Positions 38,869 to 48,080 of a stretch of 64,000 nucleotides of DNA are shown here, piece by piece. Source of the stretch: Aurantiochytrium sp. KH105 (Eukaryota > Sar > Bigyra > Thraustochytrida > Thraustochytriidae); assembly GCA_003116975.1 (NCBI GenBank), contig BGKB01000039.1, positions 310,001-374,000 on the forward strand, written 5' to 3'. Each line of letters starts with the position of its first letter. Positions within the stretch are counted from its first letter, which is position 1. The notes below the pieces were generated by a model. It was not told the origin of the DNA and searched no databases. It worked only from the letters and a program-made list of their open reading frames with translations. Position numbers and translations under genes: made by a program.

Positions 38869-39244
38869 GTTTCTCTTACATCCCTTTTGGGTCCTCTGTT
38901 TGCACGGGGAGGTTCATCCATTCGATTTTTCTGTTCGGTGCGCTGCTGCCTGCAAATATTTTATTGCAATGTTTGTTTGTTTGTTTGTTTGTTTGTTTGT
39001 TTGTTTGTTTGTTTGTTTGTTTGTTTGTTTGTTTGTTTGTTTGTTTGATAATCATTCCATTTCTGAGGAGTCTCGGCACGTGTCAAGAAGTGGGTCAAGC
39101 AAGGACGGAGCGAAAGAGCGATTGAGAAGGGGAAAAGCAAAGTAGAGTAGGAAAAATGCAGGGAGTTGATAATAGACTTTCGAATCGTAATAGAGGAATT
39201 CATTCACGGCCGAGCGTAAAATACAGAGATTGGCCAGAGTCTAC
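38869..39244. other. Convergent 3' intergenic region with a long (TTTG)n array
   Basis: 0.38 kb between the stops of the OTU gene and a small one-TM protein gene, dominated by a tetranucleotide repeat. No gene recognised. Confidence 0.5.
38971..39048. repeat. (GTTT)n tetranucleotide repeat
   Basis: About nineteen uninterrupted GTTT units, the longest perfect microsatellite in the window. It is in the presumed 3' UTR of the OTU gene. Confidence 0.95.
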
Positions 39245-39523
39245 TCATCGGATGACCTTTTCGGAAGTTACGCTGCGGCGGTACTCCTTGTACCTTTCAA
39301 GCAAGTAGCGGCCCGTGAAGAAATCGATAATGCTCGTCGGTCGGGGCGTGGAGGCCTCTTTGTCATCCGTTTGCTGCATATCATCGCTGTCCCCATCCTT
39401 GCCAGTGAGCAATTTCTCCCTCTTGTCGTCCTCTACGGCGACCGACTTGGGGCCTCCCCAGACCAGCACCACCAGCGCCACCAAGGCGCTCACCGCAAAG
39501 ACAATGTACCGGAGCGGGCACAT
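39245..39523 (-). CDS. Small single-pass membrane protein, function unknown
   Basis: 92 residues from the ATG at 39523. A larger open frame continues upstream, but there it reads through a (CAGA/CACA)n microsatellite and GC-rich low complexity, so the short start is preferred. The N-terminus is a signal anchor (CPLRYIVFAVSALVALVVLVWGG), followed by an acidic, Asp-rich linker and a conserved-looking basic amphipathic end (SIIDFFTGRYLLERYKEYRR). It is not recognised as any family; the size would fit a small ER/Golgi or mitochondrial membrane subunit. Splicing to an upstream exon cannot be excluded, because a minus-strand CAAG|GTAAGG donor-like site lies near 40110. Confidence 0.5.
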   Translation of the reverse strand: MCPLRYIVFAVSALVALVVLVWGGPKSVAVEDDKREKLLTGKDGDSDDMQQTDDKEASTPRPTSIIDFFTGRYLLERYKEYRRSVTSEKVIR

Positions 39524-39757
39524 GCTCTTCTTTCTCTGCTTGCTCGCTTGCTTGCTCGCTGGCTGTCCGTCTTCTCCCCCGCCCTCGCCTCCTCCCCCCT
39601 CGCTCGCTCGCTGCAACCCCCCGCGCCTGGCCCCGCCGCGCCGGCTCGCGGTCCCCGCGCCGCGTCTCGCCGCGCCCGCTGCTTCCGCCGCGAGCCGCGC
39701 CCTCCCTCGATTGCGGAACTGCTGCAGCTGCCTCCGCGCCGCGGCGGCAGTCACATA

Positions 39758-39827
39758 AACACACAGACAGACAGACACACAGACAGACAGACACACAGAC
39801 ACACAGACAGACAGACAGACAGACAGA
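39758..39827. repeat. (CAGA/CACA)n tetranucleotide repeat
   Basis: About seventy bases of interspersed ACAG and ACAC units, read directly. It lies upstream of the small one-TM protein gene. Confidence 0.9.
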
Positions 39828-40253
39828 GAAGCCGCCTCAGTTTTTCCGGGGTTTCCATAAACAACTTCAACGTGTGTCTCGCGCAGGGAGACCACTGGTC
39901 GCGAGTCTTGGGACCTCGCAGCGCGCGCGCGCAGCTGCGGACACGGAGCGCGCTTTCGCGTGGCGGGACCTTTTGCAACGGCCGCCTTCGCGGCGCGGCA
40001 AGACGAGAAGACTCGGCTCGGGATCACGGCGAGCCGAGCCGAGCCGAGCCGAGCCGACTCGAAGCGCGAAGACGAAGACAATGGTAAGTCAGAGAGCCGC
40101 AGCCCCTTACCTTGAGACCATCACTCGTGCGCCACACTTTGCGAGCTGTCGGTCGAGCGCTGATCGGCCGGCCGCGACGGCTTGTTGCGGAAGGACCGTG
40201 ACGTGCCGGCCGGCTGCGGCCATCTTGCGCAACGGGCCTGCCTGCTCGAGTTT

Positions 40254-40285
40254 CGCTCGCTCGCTCGCTCGCTCGCTCGCTCGCT
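40254..40285. repeat. (CGCT)n tetranucleotide repeat
   Basis: About eight perfect CGCT units. Confidence 0.9.
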
Positions 40286-40856
40286 TAACTCGTGAGTGTC
40301 GTCCTGTCAAGCAGGTGCGTTGGAAAACCTGCAGAGTGCAAAGCGCTTGAAAGACAAGGACGATGAAGCTCTCTCTTCGTGCGTTTGAGTTAGAGGGGGT
40401 GGGAAAATGGGGAGGATCAGTGCAACTAGCAACTGCAGCCTTCGCGGATTGGCTGGCAGTGGGTCACACGCATGCATATATAGGGTTGAACAATTCTGGC
40501 CGAATGGTGGTTTGATGGAACGCAAAATATCGCGGTTGTTCGGAGAGCAATCCCAGTTCGTGTTGCGGGGTCTGTCACTGTTGCGAAAATCTTTCGAGAT
40601 GCGAGACAAGGAGCCAAAGCTCCCTCTAGGCCTATGCGCCAGTGATGAACTCCGAGGAGCGTGCACAAGGATCGAATGAGCCAAGTATCTCTCTCCGAAA
40701 TGAACTCCGAAAAGCTAGCACGTGATCAGCAGCCAGCAAAAGGTGCCATCTGACCATTTGAGAGAACGAGACATTTTGACCACCACTCGAAGCAAAGTCT
40801 TGTTAAATGTTTTATAAAATAAGTCACACCTGTTAGAACCTTTCAGCTAGAACGAG

Positions 40857-42137
40857 TTAGCACAGCTGGACGTGGAAACGTCGCTTCCACTTGAGCGAAC
40901 CGTGCATTCGTGCCTTTACATTTGCCTGAAAGTCACGGACACGCTCTTTGAAAATCTTGACGAGCGCAGCAAAGTCAGGTCCCGCTTTCTCAACAAAGCT
41001 CGTGAACTTTTGCGCAGCATGCTCATACACCTTGGCCTCCTGTGAGGTCATTATCCTGAGACGGTCCACCGCCCAGGCATGTTCTCCGACTAGATGGCGC
41101 GGCGAGACCTTGACCGCGCCTTGATCTTTACACTTATGATAAATCATTGTGTCCAGTGACCATCCATACCGAAGCGCCAGCATGACAATGAACTCGTCGA
41201 GATGCTCTGTTGTGGCGTAGAGCGCATATTCCTTTTCAAGAGCAGCAATGGCTTGCTTGGGTTCATTGCTTTTTGACCTCGTGATCGACATGCAAGACTC
41301 CCCGCATGGGGCGGGATGGTCGCGGCGTTGCTTGAGACGCTTCAAAAAGCTTTGAAGCGTGTAGTTGTGTCGAAACGCATCGTCGTGGCACGCGAACTTG
41401 CCATACTTGGAATCAGGTTTCCTGTCGCCAGCCTTGTAGTCGCATGCACGATCGGGATAGTACTGAAAGTAATCGCGATTCGTGGCCCAGGTCATGGCGC
41501 TAACTGCGCGGCTCACTGGCTCGCGAAAGAGCGTCACCTTGGCAGCGCCAGGCATGCATGCGTCAAACCATTGACCATTGGTGTTGTGGCTAAAGTACAC
41601 ATCATATGGCGGGTGCTCTTCCTGGCACTTTTCCACGTTCGCATAGGTCGGCATCTCCGTGAGGTTGTAAGCTCTCGAGGCATTGTTAAGTGCCAGAGCG
41701 ACGCTCGTGCCTCCGACCTTGTGCAATTTGAGAAAGACCAGTCCAGATGGCTGTTTGACATCTCGGAAAAGAGTAAACTCGGCGTCTTCGATGCGTAAGA
41801 GCGCCTCGAGACTCTTTTGACGAAGTTCGCCTTCCTCAGCGTTAGAAAAAAGAGGCGGTGGCTTTGGGGCTGTTATGCGAGCTTCTGCCAAATTGAATTG
41901 CTCAGCGTCTGCGTGGTGCTCTGTCTCGTCATGGTCATATACGCCGAAACTAGCTTCGGTGTTAAATTCATCGGGTAGGGAAGTTGCTTCGGGCTCAAAC
42001 TCTGAAAGGGTAATGTAAAAACCAGGTGTGGAAGGTGAAATCTCGGGCACGCTAGCGACCATGTACAAGAAGACAAGTGTCGCTACAAGGAGAGCGAGCT
42101 TGGCGTGGCTCCAGGGAAAGTTGGCGTTCAAGCTCAT
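40857..42137 (-). CDS. Golgi-type membrane-anchored carbohydrate sulfotransferase
   Basis: 426 residues from an ATG at 42137. Type II topology: a short N-terminus, a signal anchor at residues about 13-32 (KLALLVATLVFLYMVASV), a stem of about 100 acidic residues, then the catalytic domain. The PAPS 5'-phosphosulfate loop is VFLKLHKVGGTSVALAL (near residue 135) and the 3'-phosphate motif is KVTLFREPVSRAVSAM. These are the two signatures of the galactose-3-O-/heparan-type Golgi sulfotransferase families. It should transfer sulfate from PAPS to a sugar hydroxyl of glycans in the Golgi lumen. Sulfated exopolysaccharides are typical of marine protists, which fits but is inference. A second, differently built sulfotransferase gene lies at 56905-58308. 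Confidence 0.85.
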   Translation of the reverse strand: MSLNANFPWSHAKLALLVATLVFLYMVASVPEISPSTPGFYITLSEFEPEATSLPDEFNTEASFGVYDHDETEHHADAEQFNLAEARITAPKPPPLFSNAEEGELRQKSLEALLRIEDAEFTLFRDVKQPSGLVFLKLHKVGGTSVALALNNASRAYNLTEMPTYANVEKCQEEHPPYDVYFSHNTNGQWFDACMPGAAKVTLFREPVSRAVSAMTWATNRDYFQYYPDRACDYKAGDRKPDSKYGKFACHDDAFRHNYTLQSFLKRLKQRRDHPAPCGESCMSITRSKSNEPKQAIAALEKEYALYATTEHLDEFIVMLALRYGWSLDTMIYHKCKDQGAVKVSPRHLVGEHAWAVDRLRIMTSQEAKVYEHAAQKFTSFVEKAGPDFAALVKIFKERVRDFQANVKARMHGSLKWKRRFHVQLC

Positions 42138-42776
42138 CACCCTCGTTGAGCACTGCTCAAAGCGCCAGGGTAAGAAGCAGGTATAGAACCAAGGACCGAA
42201 ACAAACAAGAGGGTTTCAGACGTTTTTCTCCGCCTTGCGTGAGGCCGCAACGTGCTTTTCGAGACCCACTTCACACGCGCTCGCTCGCTCGCTTGCTCGC
42301 TCGTCAACCTTGGATCGGCCCCCAAAGCAAAGAAGAACCAGCTGCAGCGCGATCTGACGGGGAAAGAGCGTGGTGGCACCGCACAACGCCTTTACCGCAC
42401 CTCCACACGCCACGCCTCTCCACACGCCACGCCTCTCCACTCGCCCTAGGCGGTCTGGCTAGTGGTCCGCTTCGCACGCCGCACGCTCGACGCGCTCACG
42501 AGTTCTACTCAGTTGTTCAGACCTGCGGCTGGCCGACTCACTACCAGCAAAGGTTGCTTCAAAGTGGAGTCCACTTTGATAAACCAATAAAAAGACAAAG
42601 ACAAAGACAGAAAAGAAAGAGTCAGCCCCTTCCCAAAAAACTATTTTCTGGTTGGATTCGCTTTCTCCATTTCTCACTCGCATTCTCGAAGAACCTGCCA
42701 GCCAAGTGGGGAGACAAAAAGAAAGAAAAGAAAGGACGAAGGGCACAAAGAGAGAAGAAAGAAGACTAGCGCAGAC
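42138..42776. other. Intergenic: sulfotransferase upstream region; possible extra 3' exon of the TTL gene
   Basis: About 0.64 kb between tandem minus-strand genes. The part 42695-42784 has strong intron features and 42459-42694 would be the following exon of the TTL-family gene. The pyrimidine-rich tract at 42700-42775 (minus strand) supports this. The left part holds direct CCACACGCCACGCCTCT repeats near 42400-42440. Confidence 0.4.
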
Positions 42777-42784
42777 TCACATAC
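42695..42784 (-). other. Possible 90-nt intron at the 3' end of the TTL-family gene
   Basis: Minus strand: donor G|GTATGTGAG, a 65-nt CT-rich tract, and acceptor GGCTGGCAG|G. The unspliced frame stops at a TGA inside the donor (GGT ATG TGA). If spliced, the frame stays open and adds about 78 residues, ending at 42459. The added sequence (GSSRMRVRNGESES and a FVFVF stretch) does not look conserved, so it could also be an intron near a UTR or an alternative form. Confidence 0.45.
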
Positions 42785-44732
42785 CTGCCGTGAAGGTATT
42801 GATGAGCTCCCACTCTGTGATCTCCTTAAAAGTCTGCGTAAACTTGCGGCGACGCTCGGCCTTCATGAGCTTGGAACAGTCCGGAGACTTGACATCGACG
42901 TTCTGCGTCTTGCAAATGTCCTGCGCGCGACGCGCATCTGCCTTGACCTTTTGATTGGCCTGGAAACGGGTGCGACGGCCCGTATCGTGAATACGAGCAA
43001 TGGCCTCTGCAGCTTTCTTCATGGGCACTGCATTAAAGTGCGCAAAATCGTAGCAGGGATTGTACATTTTCTCGTCACAGTCGTCCTCGAGCTCGTTGTA
43101 AATGCATTCAAAGCCACCATACATATCACCCTGCGTCATGCGCTGGAATGCTGACCCAGATTCGTGCAGCTCAATGAGCATGTCGAACATTTGCGTCACA
43201 AGGGTGCGCGTGGGGAAATCGTTACTCCAGGTAAAGCCTGGGTATCCGTTTGCCTCAATAAAGTGCACGCGCAGCTCTTCATCGATCATGAAATCGAGAC
43301 CAAATAAATGGTACGAGCCGCGACGTCGCACAAGCTCGTCGCGAGCGCTCATAAAGTTGAAGAGCAGACCCTTTTTGATTGCAGAGTTCAGCACAGTTGA
43401 CACGTACTGTGAGCCGGCGACATTATGGTCCGAGAGATACTTTTGAAAACGCGGGAAGCCCCAAATGTGGTCCTTGAGCTCGAAGTTCTCGACGAGGGAC
43501 TGGAAATGGGTGTTTGTGAGAAAGTTGGTGCGATCTGTGCTCGCTGCTGCGTAACTTGTGATGGACCGCCGTAGGTAACCTGGGTGGTAAAAGACAATGT
43601 AAGGCATGGCCGATGCCACGAGCATGTAGACACGAATGTCAAATTTTCGGCCATTGAGGAGCAGAGGCTTCTTGATGTAGTCTTGAATAATGTACTTGTT
43701 GTCCACGCCCTCTTTGGCCTTTTTGCAGGCTCGAAGACTCTCGAACTCGGAATGGTCCTGATGCAGCGAAATGCCTACACCACCCTGACCAAGAATCGGT
43801 TTTTTAATCCACATTTGCTTGGGATGTGAGTCGGCAAACGCGAAAAAGTTGCGGCACTCCTTGGGTTTGTGCATTGTGTACTGGGCAGGCTGCAGACGCA
43901 GCGAATTGTAGTCGCAACCGAACTGCTCGGAGAAGTTGCGCTTCACCTCGAGCTGTTTGGCCTTGTTTCCACTGATAGCGTCTCCGCCATCGAGGGCGCT
44001 CACATAGTTCTCGCCCTCGCTTTGCCACATAATCTTATCAAAGTTGTCCTTGTCGTCGCGCTTGAGTCGGTTCAACGCCGTCGTGTCGGTCATGAAGAAA
44101 CTTGCCTCGAAGACGTCATACTTTTTGTAGTAGCGACGATTCCACAGATCTTCCATGGCTTGACCACGGCATCGGCCCTTGTCAAAGCGAAGACACACAT
44201 AGGAGCGCTTCACAAAGCCAAACTGATTCTCGGACTGGAATGGGTTGTCGACTTGGACGGGGATAAATGGTTTCCGGCAAATGCTTGCGTGGACACTACG
44301 TTGCTCCGCGCTGAGACTGCGTCGCACGGCGTCATGCGCGCGAAGCTGCCATGGTTGAGGTGATCTTAGCTCCTCGCTGGTGACGAGGGCGTCATGTTCG
44401 GACCAAACGTCTGCGGAGATGGTCTCCACGGAGCCGCTCACGCGTACTCTTCGCGCGTGCGAGTGTCGGACGCGCGTCCCGATCTTGTAGATGAGGCCTG
44501 CCACCAAGGCCCAGATGAAAAGGTGCACAAAGGGCGCGCTCCCGATGCCGCCGCCACCGCCTGCGCCGCCGGCCTTCTTCTTGTCGTCGTCGTCGTCGTC
44601 GACGACGTCCATGTTGTGGTCGTCCGCATGCTGTTTTTTGGACGCGGCAAACCCTGCTGCGCCGCGCGCCGCGTAGCCTCCGCGCGCGGTCAGCCCGCCC
44701 CCGGGAGGCGCACCTCCGCGTCCGCCGATCAT
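42777..44732 (-). CDS. Membrane-anchored tubulin-tyrosine-ligase (TTL) family protein
   Basis: 651 residues from an ATG at 44732. The N-terminus is Gly/Ala-rich with an Asp-run then KKK, followed by a TM segment at about 66-85 (FVHLFIWALVAGLIYKIG) and an Arg-rich stretch. The TTL/ATP-grasp domain fills about 230-560: the MWIKKPILGQGGVGI lysine and Gly loop, the hallmark YIKKPLLLNGRKFDIRVYM, and FGLDFMIDEELRVHFIEANG with the Glu and Asn that bind Mg-ATP. Family members ligate Tyr, Glu or Gly to tubulin or other proteins. The positive residues right after the TM favour a cytosolic catalytic domain. A TM anchor is unusual for TTL enzymes. The 3' end may be spliced; see the intron feature at 42695-42784. 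Confidence 0.85.
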   Translation of the reverse strand: MIGGRGGAPPGGGLTARGGYAARGAAGFAASKKQHADDHNMDVVDDDDDDKKKAGGAGGGGGIGSAPFVHLFIWALVAGLIYKIGTRVRHSHARRVRVSGSVETISADVWSEHDALVTSEELRSPQPWQLRAHDAVRRSLSAEQRSVHASICRKPFIPVQVDNPFQSENQFGFVKRSYVCLRFDKGRCRGQAMEDLWNRRYYKKYDVFEASFFMTDTTALNRLKRDDKDNFDKIMWQSEGENYVSALDGGDAISGNKAKQLEVKRNFSEQFGCDYNSLRLQPAQYTMHKPKECRNFFAFADSHPKQMWIKKPILGQGGVGISLHQDHSEFESLRACKKAKEGVDNKYIIQDYIKKPLLLNGRKFDIRVYMLVASAMPYIVFYHPGYLRRSITSYAAASTDRTNFLTNTHFQSLVENFELKDHIWGFPRFQKYLSDHNVAGSQYVSTVLNSAIKKGLLFNFMSARDELVRRRGSYHLFGLDFMIDEELRVHFIEANGYPGFTWSNDFPTRTLVTQMFDMLIELHESGSAFQRMTQGDMYGGFECIYNELEDDCDEKMYNPCYDFAHFNAVPMKKAAEAIARIHDTGRRTRFQANQKVKADARRAQDICKTQNVDVKSPDCSKLMKAERRRKFTQTFKEITEWELINTFTAGM

Positions 44733-46766
44733 CCTCGCCCGCGCGAAGGCCTGCCGCTTCGACGATGGATTGCTTTGATGGCCTCTTGTCTTGGAGCCGA
44801 CGGCTCATCCATCACCTCTCCCATTATAGATAGTATGATGATGCGAGACTCGGACCAAGCGAGGACTCGGAAGGAGGAGATGGGACGAGTTCGAGGGCGC
44901 AAAGGAGGACTGCTCCGAAATGAGATGGACGCGACCGTGCTCTGCACTCCCCCCTCAGCCTGCCGTGCTACGCTGGCCTGCAAGAACGAAGATCGATTTG
45001 AGGAATGGCAAGAAGGCGGGGAAGAGCGATGGGCGGGCTTTGTTTGATGTGTCTCTTTGTCTCCGATAAGGATGATGGGTGAGTGAGTTTGTTCGAAAAT
45101 GGACAAAGCACGTTGTGGCGTAGGCCTATACAGCACATTTTTCGCCATAGTTATTTTCAGATGCTCGTGACAAATCATCAAAAACAACAAAGAAAGAACA
45201 AGAGCGGGCGCGTCCCCTGCATACTTGGTCACGCTCGAAATCAACTGCAACGCAAGAGGCACCATCATTCATTGTTCGGGCGCAACGGTTCCCATGGACC
45301 GTTCAAGCCTCGCAGATTCTCTGTGCCGCGACAATCGCAATGTCGTCGTCCACTCGCTGAGGCCCCGAGAGCTCTGCTCGGTGTGTGCTCCACGCGAAAG
45401 AAGGGGGGATGATTTCTCACAGAAGCGTGAAGAGGTGTCCCTCGATGCCCGCGCAACGATGCGGAGTCTGTCTCCACCGTGCGCTCCATGGCCCTCCTCG
45501 CCTTCTCTGCGGCTATACATGCGCGCTCTTTCCGGCCGCTGTTGTCAGCCAGCTGCAGCTGCAGCTGCAGCTGCAGCTTCTTCCCTCGCGCTCGTCTGTC
45601 GGAGAGCGTCGCAGCCGCCGTGCGTCCAAGGCTGCTCTGCTGAACCCGCGACATCGTCACGATCGCTAAGTTACTTACTGTTGGTAGGCCACTTCTATGA
45701 CGGACGCTCTGCGCGGAGTCATTCATGGCCGGGTCAACGATCTCCGCCGCGCCAGTGGCCCCGGTCCGGGAGCCCGCGACGCCGGCGCTCGCGAGAGAGA
45801 AGGCAAGCGCGGGTCGCCTGCAGGCGTCGGCAGGAGTGCGTCTCGGCTGCCCGTCGATACTTGCTCTCTTGCCGGGCTGCCGGGCTGGGCGGAGGAAGAG
45901 ACCTCTTCACTCGAAACGCGCAAGTTGAAACGCGCAAGTAAGTTGCGGTCGCAGTCGCGGCCGCACCGATCATCGAGGTTTGTTTGGGGCCTCAGGCCCA
46001 GGCTGCGCCCGCGCGGCGCGACACGTCGACCGCGCGGGGGGGCGTCCCGAGGAGGGCAGGGGGAGGAGGCACGAGGACGGGAGACGGACGGGTGGAGGGA
46101 GGCCCAGAGCCACTGACTTCTTCAAGCTGCAGCTGGTTGGACGAAGGGCGCGCGTTTCGCTCGAAGACTGGCAGGCCGGCTGCACGTGCGCGCGCACGTG
46201 CATTGCTCGCTCGCAGCACGTGCAGGCTGACCGAGCCAAGCCCAAGACAAGGCAACTCACGTCAACTCAAGTCAAGCCGAGCGCACCGCACCGGGCCGGG
46301 CCGAGCCGAGCCGAGCCACAGCCTGGCAGAGCCTCCCCCCTCGCCCCGCTTTCCGCACGTCGCGTCGCGTCGCGTCTGGTTCGCTCGGCGCGGGCTCCGT
46401 GGTTGCTCTCGCTTCATTCTTCCCTCGCGACTCCATCCATCCATCCATCCATCCATCCATCGATCCCGCTCACCAAGATCTGCCGCGGCTCCCGGCCCGC
46501 GGAGGCGCCTCTCCTCTCCGCGCGGCGCGCGCCAGGACCAGCGCAGCGCAGCAGCGCAGCGCGGCGCGGCGCGGCGCGGCGCAGCGCAGAGTATCCCTGG
46601 CGCAGAGCACAATACCTTCGCGGCGCGGTCGGGCGCGGCGCGCTTCTCGCCCCGGGGAGGAGGGAGACCCCTAACCGAGGCGGGCGCGGCGGGCGCGGCG
46701 GGCGAGGCGAGGCGAGGCGAGGCGAGGCCCTCTCTCTGCGCGCGGCGCGGCGCGGCGGGCGGGACG
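44733..46766. promoter_or_regulatory. 2-kb divergent intergenic region (TTL-family gene / PH-like unknown gene)
   Basis: The longest spacer in the window. The first 500 bases are moderate GC; 45540-46760 is very GC-rich with (AGCTGC)n at 45550-45578, (CATC)n at 46434-46462 and GCGCGGC runs near 46550-46600 and 46680-46760. A GTAAGT donor-like site near 45937 on the plus strand could start a 5' UTR intron. The open frames are low-complexity. No gene recognised. Confidence 0.4.
46434..46462. repeat. (CATC)n tetranucleotide repeat
   Basis: Seven CATC units in the GC-rich upstream region of the PH-like gene. Confidence 0.9.
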
Positions 46767-48080
46767 ATGCAGCGCGTGCTGAGCGGCGTGGAGGAGATGC
46801 CGGTCTTCGACCGCGAGGGCAGCGCGGAGAGCCTGGGCAGCGCGCCGAGCAGGGGCGCGAGGAGCGGCGGCGATGAGGGGGGCGACGCGGAGGGAAACGA
46901 CTTCGTGAAGACCGCGCGCGAGGACGGGCTCCGGCTGCGCAACGACGTCCGCGACGCCAACGCGCTGCTGCCGCCCAGGAAGTACCGCTTCGTGGGCCTC
47001 TTCGAGGACGTGACGATCCGGGAGATCACGCGGGCTCCGGACGGCCAACGACAAGAAAACTACCAGCCTCCGTGCGTGAGCGGCTGTATTTTCCTCATGC
47101 ACAACGCGATCATCATCGCCGGCGCGCGAGAGGACATCGACGAGTCCGAAGATGGCTGGGTACCGGGTCTCGTCGACACAGAACACATGCAACATCGCTT
47201 TCATGCGGGCGTCGAGTCCGCCGCATATCCAGACGAGGAGCTCGGCGAGGACGGCGAGTTCTTTGTCAAACATCTCGGACAGGAAACGACACAGGCGATC
47301 GACAATTCTGACCGCGGCGTCGTGGCCTCGATGCGACTCTCAAGGCTCAGACGCAGTGCGCGTCCCAAAGTCCTTACCGGTCAAGACGACCAGAAATCGA
47401 GTCTTGATGAGGCAGGCATTCAGCAGCAGCAGCAGCAGCACGAGGACGCAGATGACGATGATGTCGACGAAAGCGAAGACGACGATGGTCACGTTCACGA
47501 TGTTGACGACGAAGCATCCATGCAACTCTTGTACATGCTCAAGCTTGACAGGGTCAAGCTAGGATCAAGCCCAGCTTCGAGTTCAACGGTCCGCTTTCGC
47601 TACGCTCTCCGCACCAGTGCCCAAAGCAAGTCCACGGGCCGCGTGCGCTTTTCGACACACATCTTCTCCGTCGAACTCGGGTTCGTGACACCTCGCCACT
47701 GCGCAGAGTTTCGTCGGCAGATCGTACTCAGCAAGGTCAAGGCGAATGTGGAAGCAGATTTTGACCAGCAAAAAAAGTCTGCAGCCTCGTCGGGCGCCGC
47801 AAAAAAGGTTCGAAGGTGGAACCGTGAGAAGATGCATCGGCCAAGTCGACCGCAGCCTCACTTTTCGGGAATCGCCATGCCCCCACGAAGTAACATAAGT
47901 AACGCGCGGCGACTTTCCTTGTTGCGCCTTACCGCAGCACTACCGCGTGCCAATCGCCCTGGTGCCAATCGCCCTGGTCTTAATGGTTCTTTCGTCGGCC
48001 CTCCAGGCGCTCAAAGAGAAAGACGCGACAGTATGGCGAGGCGAGGTTTCCCGCAACGATTTGGAACACCCCCAAATTAA
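46767..48080 (+). CDS. Unrecognised protein, PH-like region with poly-Gln/acidic insert
   Basis: 437 residues from the first ATG at 46767; the open frame further upstream is GC-rich low complexity without an ATG. Residues about 70-120 (YRFVGLFEDVTIREI then VSGCIFLMHNAIIIAGA) and about 250-325 (LLYMLKLDRVKL, then HIFSVELGFVTPRHCAEFRRQIVLSK) together look like a pleckstrin-homology-type beta barrel ending in a helix, split by an insert of about 130 residues. The insert holds a run of Gln (CAG repeat at about 47419-47441) and Asp/Glu-rich sequence. If the PH reading is right, it would bind phosphoinositides or protein partners, as in RhoGEF-type proteins, but no GEF domain is present. The C-terminus is basic and Asn/Pro/Arg-rich with two copies of RANRPG-like repeats. 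Confidence 0.6.
   Translation: MQRVLSGVEEMPVFDREGSAESLGSAPSRGARSGGDEGGDAEGNDFVKTAREDGLRLRNDVRDANALLPPRKYRFVGLFEDVTIREITRAPDGQRQENYQPPCVSGCIFLMHNAIIIAGAREDIDESEDGWVPGLVDTEHMQHRFHAGVESAAYPDEELGEDGEFFVKHLGQETTQAIDNSDRGVVASMRLSRLRRSARPKVLTGQDDQKSSLDEAGIQQQQQQHEDADDDDVDESEDDDGHVHDVDDEASMQLLYMLKLDRVKLGSSPASSSTVRFRYALRTSAQSKSTGRVRFSTHIFSVELGFVTPRHCAEFRRQIVLSKVKANVEADFDQQKKSAASSGAAKKVRRWNREKMHRPSRPQPHFSGIAMPPRSNISNARRLSLLRLTAALPRANRPGANRPGLNGSFVGPPGAQRERRDSMARRGFPQRFGTPPN

Larger units (their letters stand above)
39524..40856. other. Intergenic 1.3 kb with several microsatellites and donor-like sites
   Basis: Between two minus-strand genes. Holds a (CAGA/CACA)n array at 39758-39827, (GAGCC)n near 40030-40056, (CGCT)n at 40254-40285. 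On the plus strand an ATG at 40081 is directly followed by GTAAGT, and on the minus strand ATGGTCTCAAG is followed by GTAAGG near 40110-40120. The right half (40400-40850) is AT-richer and is probably the 3' region of the sulfotransferase gene. No protein could be recognised. Confidence 0.4.

Noticed and set aside
39524-40081. N-terminal extension of the small one-TM protein up to 40081.
   Set aside because: It would read a (CAGA/CACA)n microsatellite as a repeated Cys/Val/Ser string and GC-rich low complexity, which is not credible coding sequence.
40407-40679. A 90-codon plus-strand frame with an ATG at 40407.
   Set aside because: No recognisable feature, overlaps the probable 3' UTR of the sulfotransferase gene, and is of a length expected by chance.
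45225-45941. A possible plus-strand gene in the 2-kb TTL/PH-like spacer.
   Set aside because: The translation is Ala/Arg/Ser-rich and follows the (AGCTGC)n repeat; no ATG-supported conserved segment was seen.
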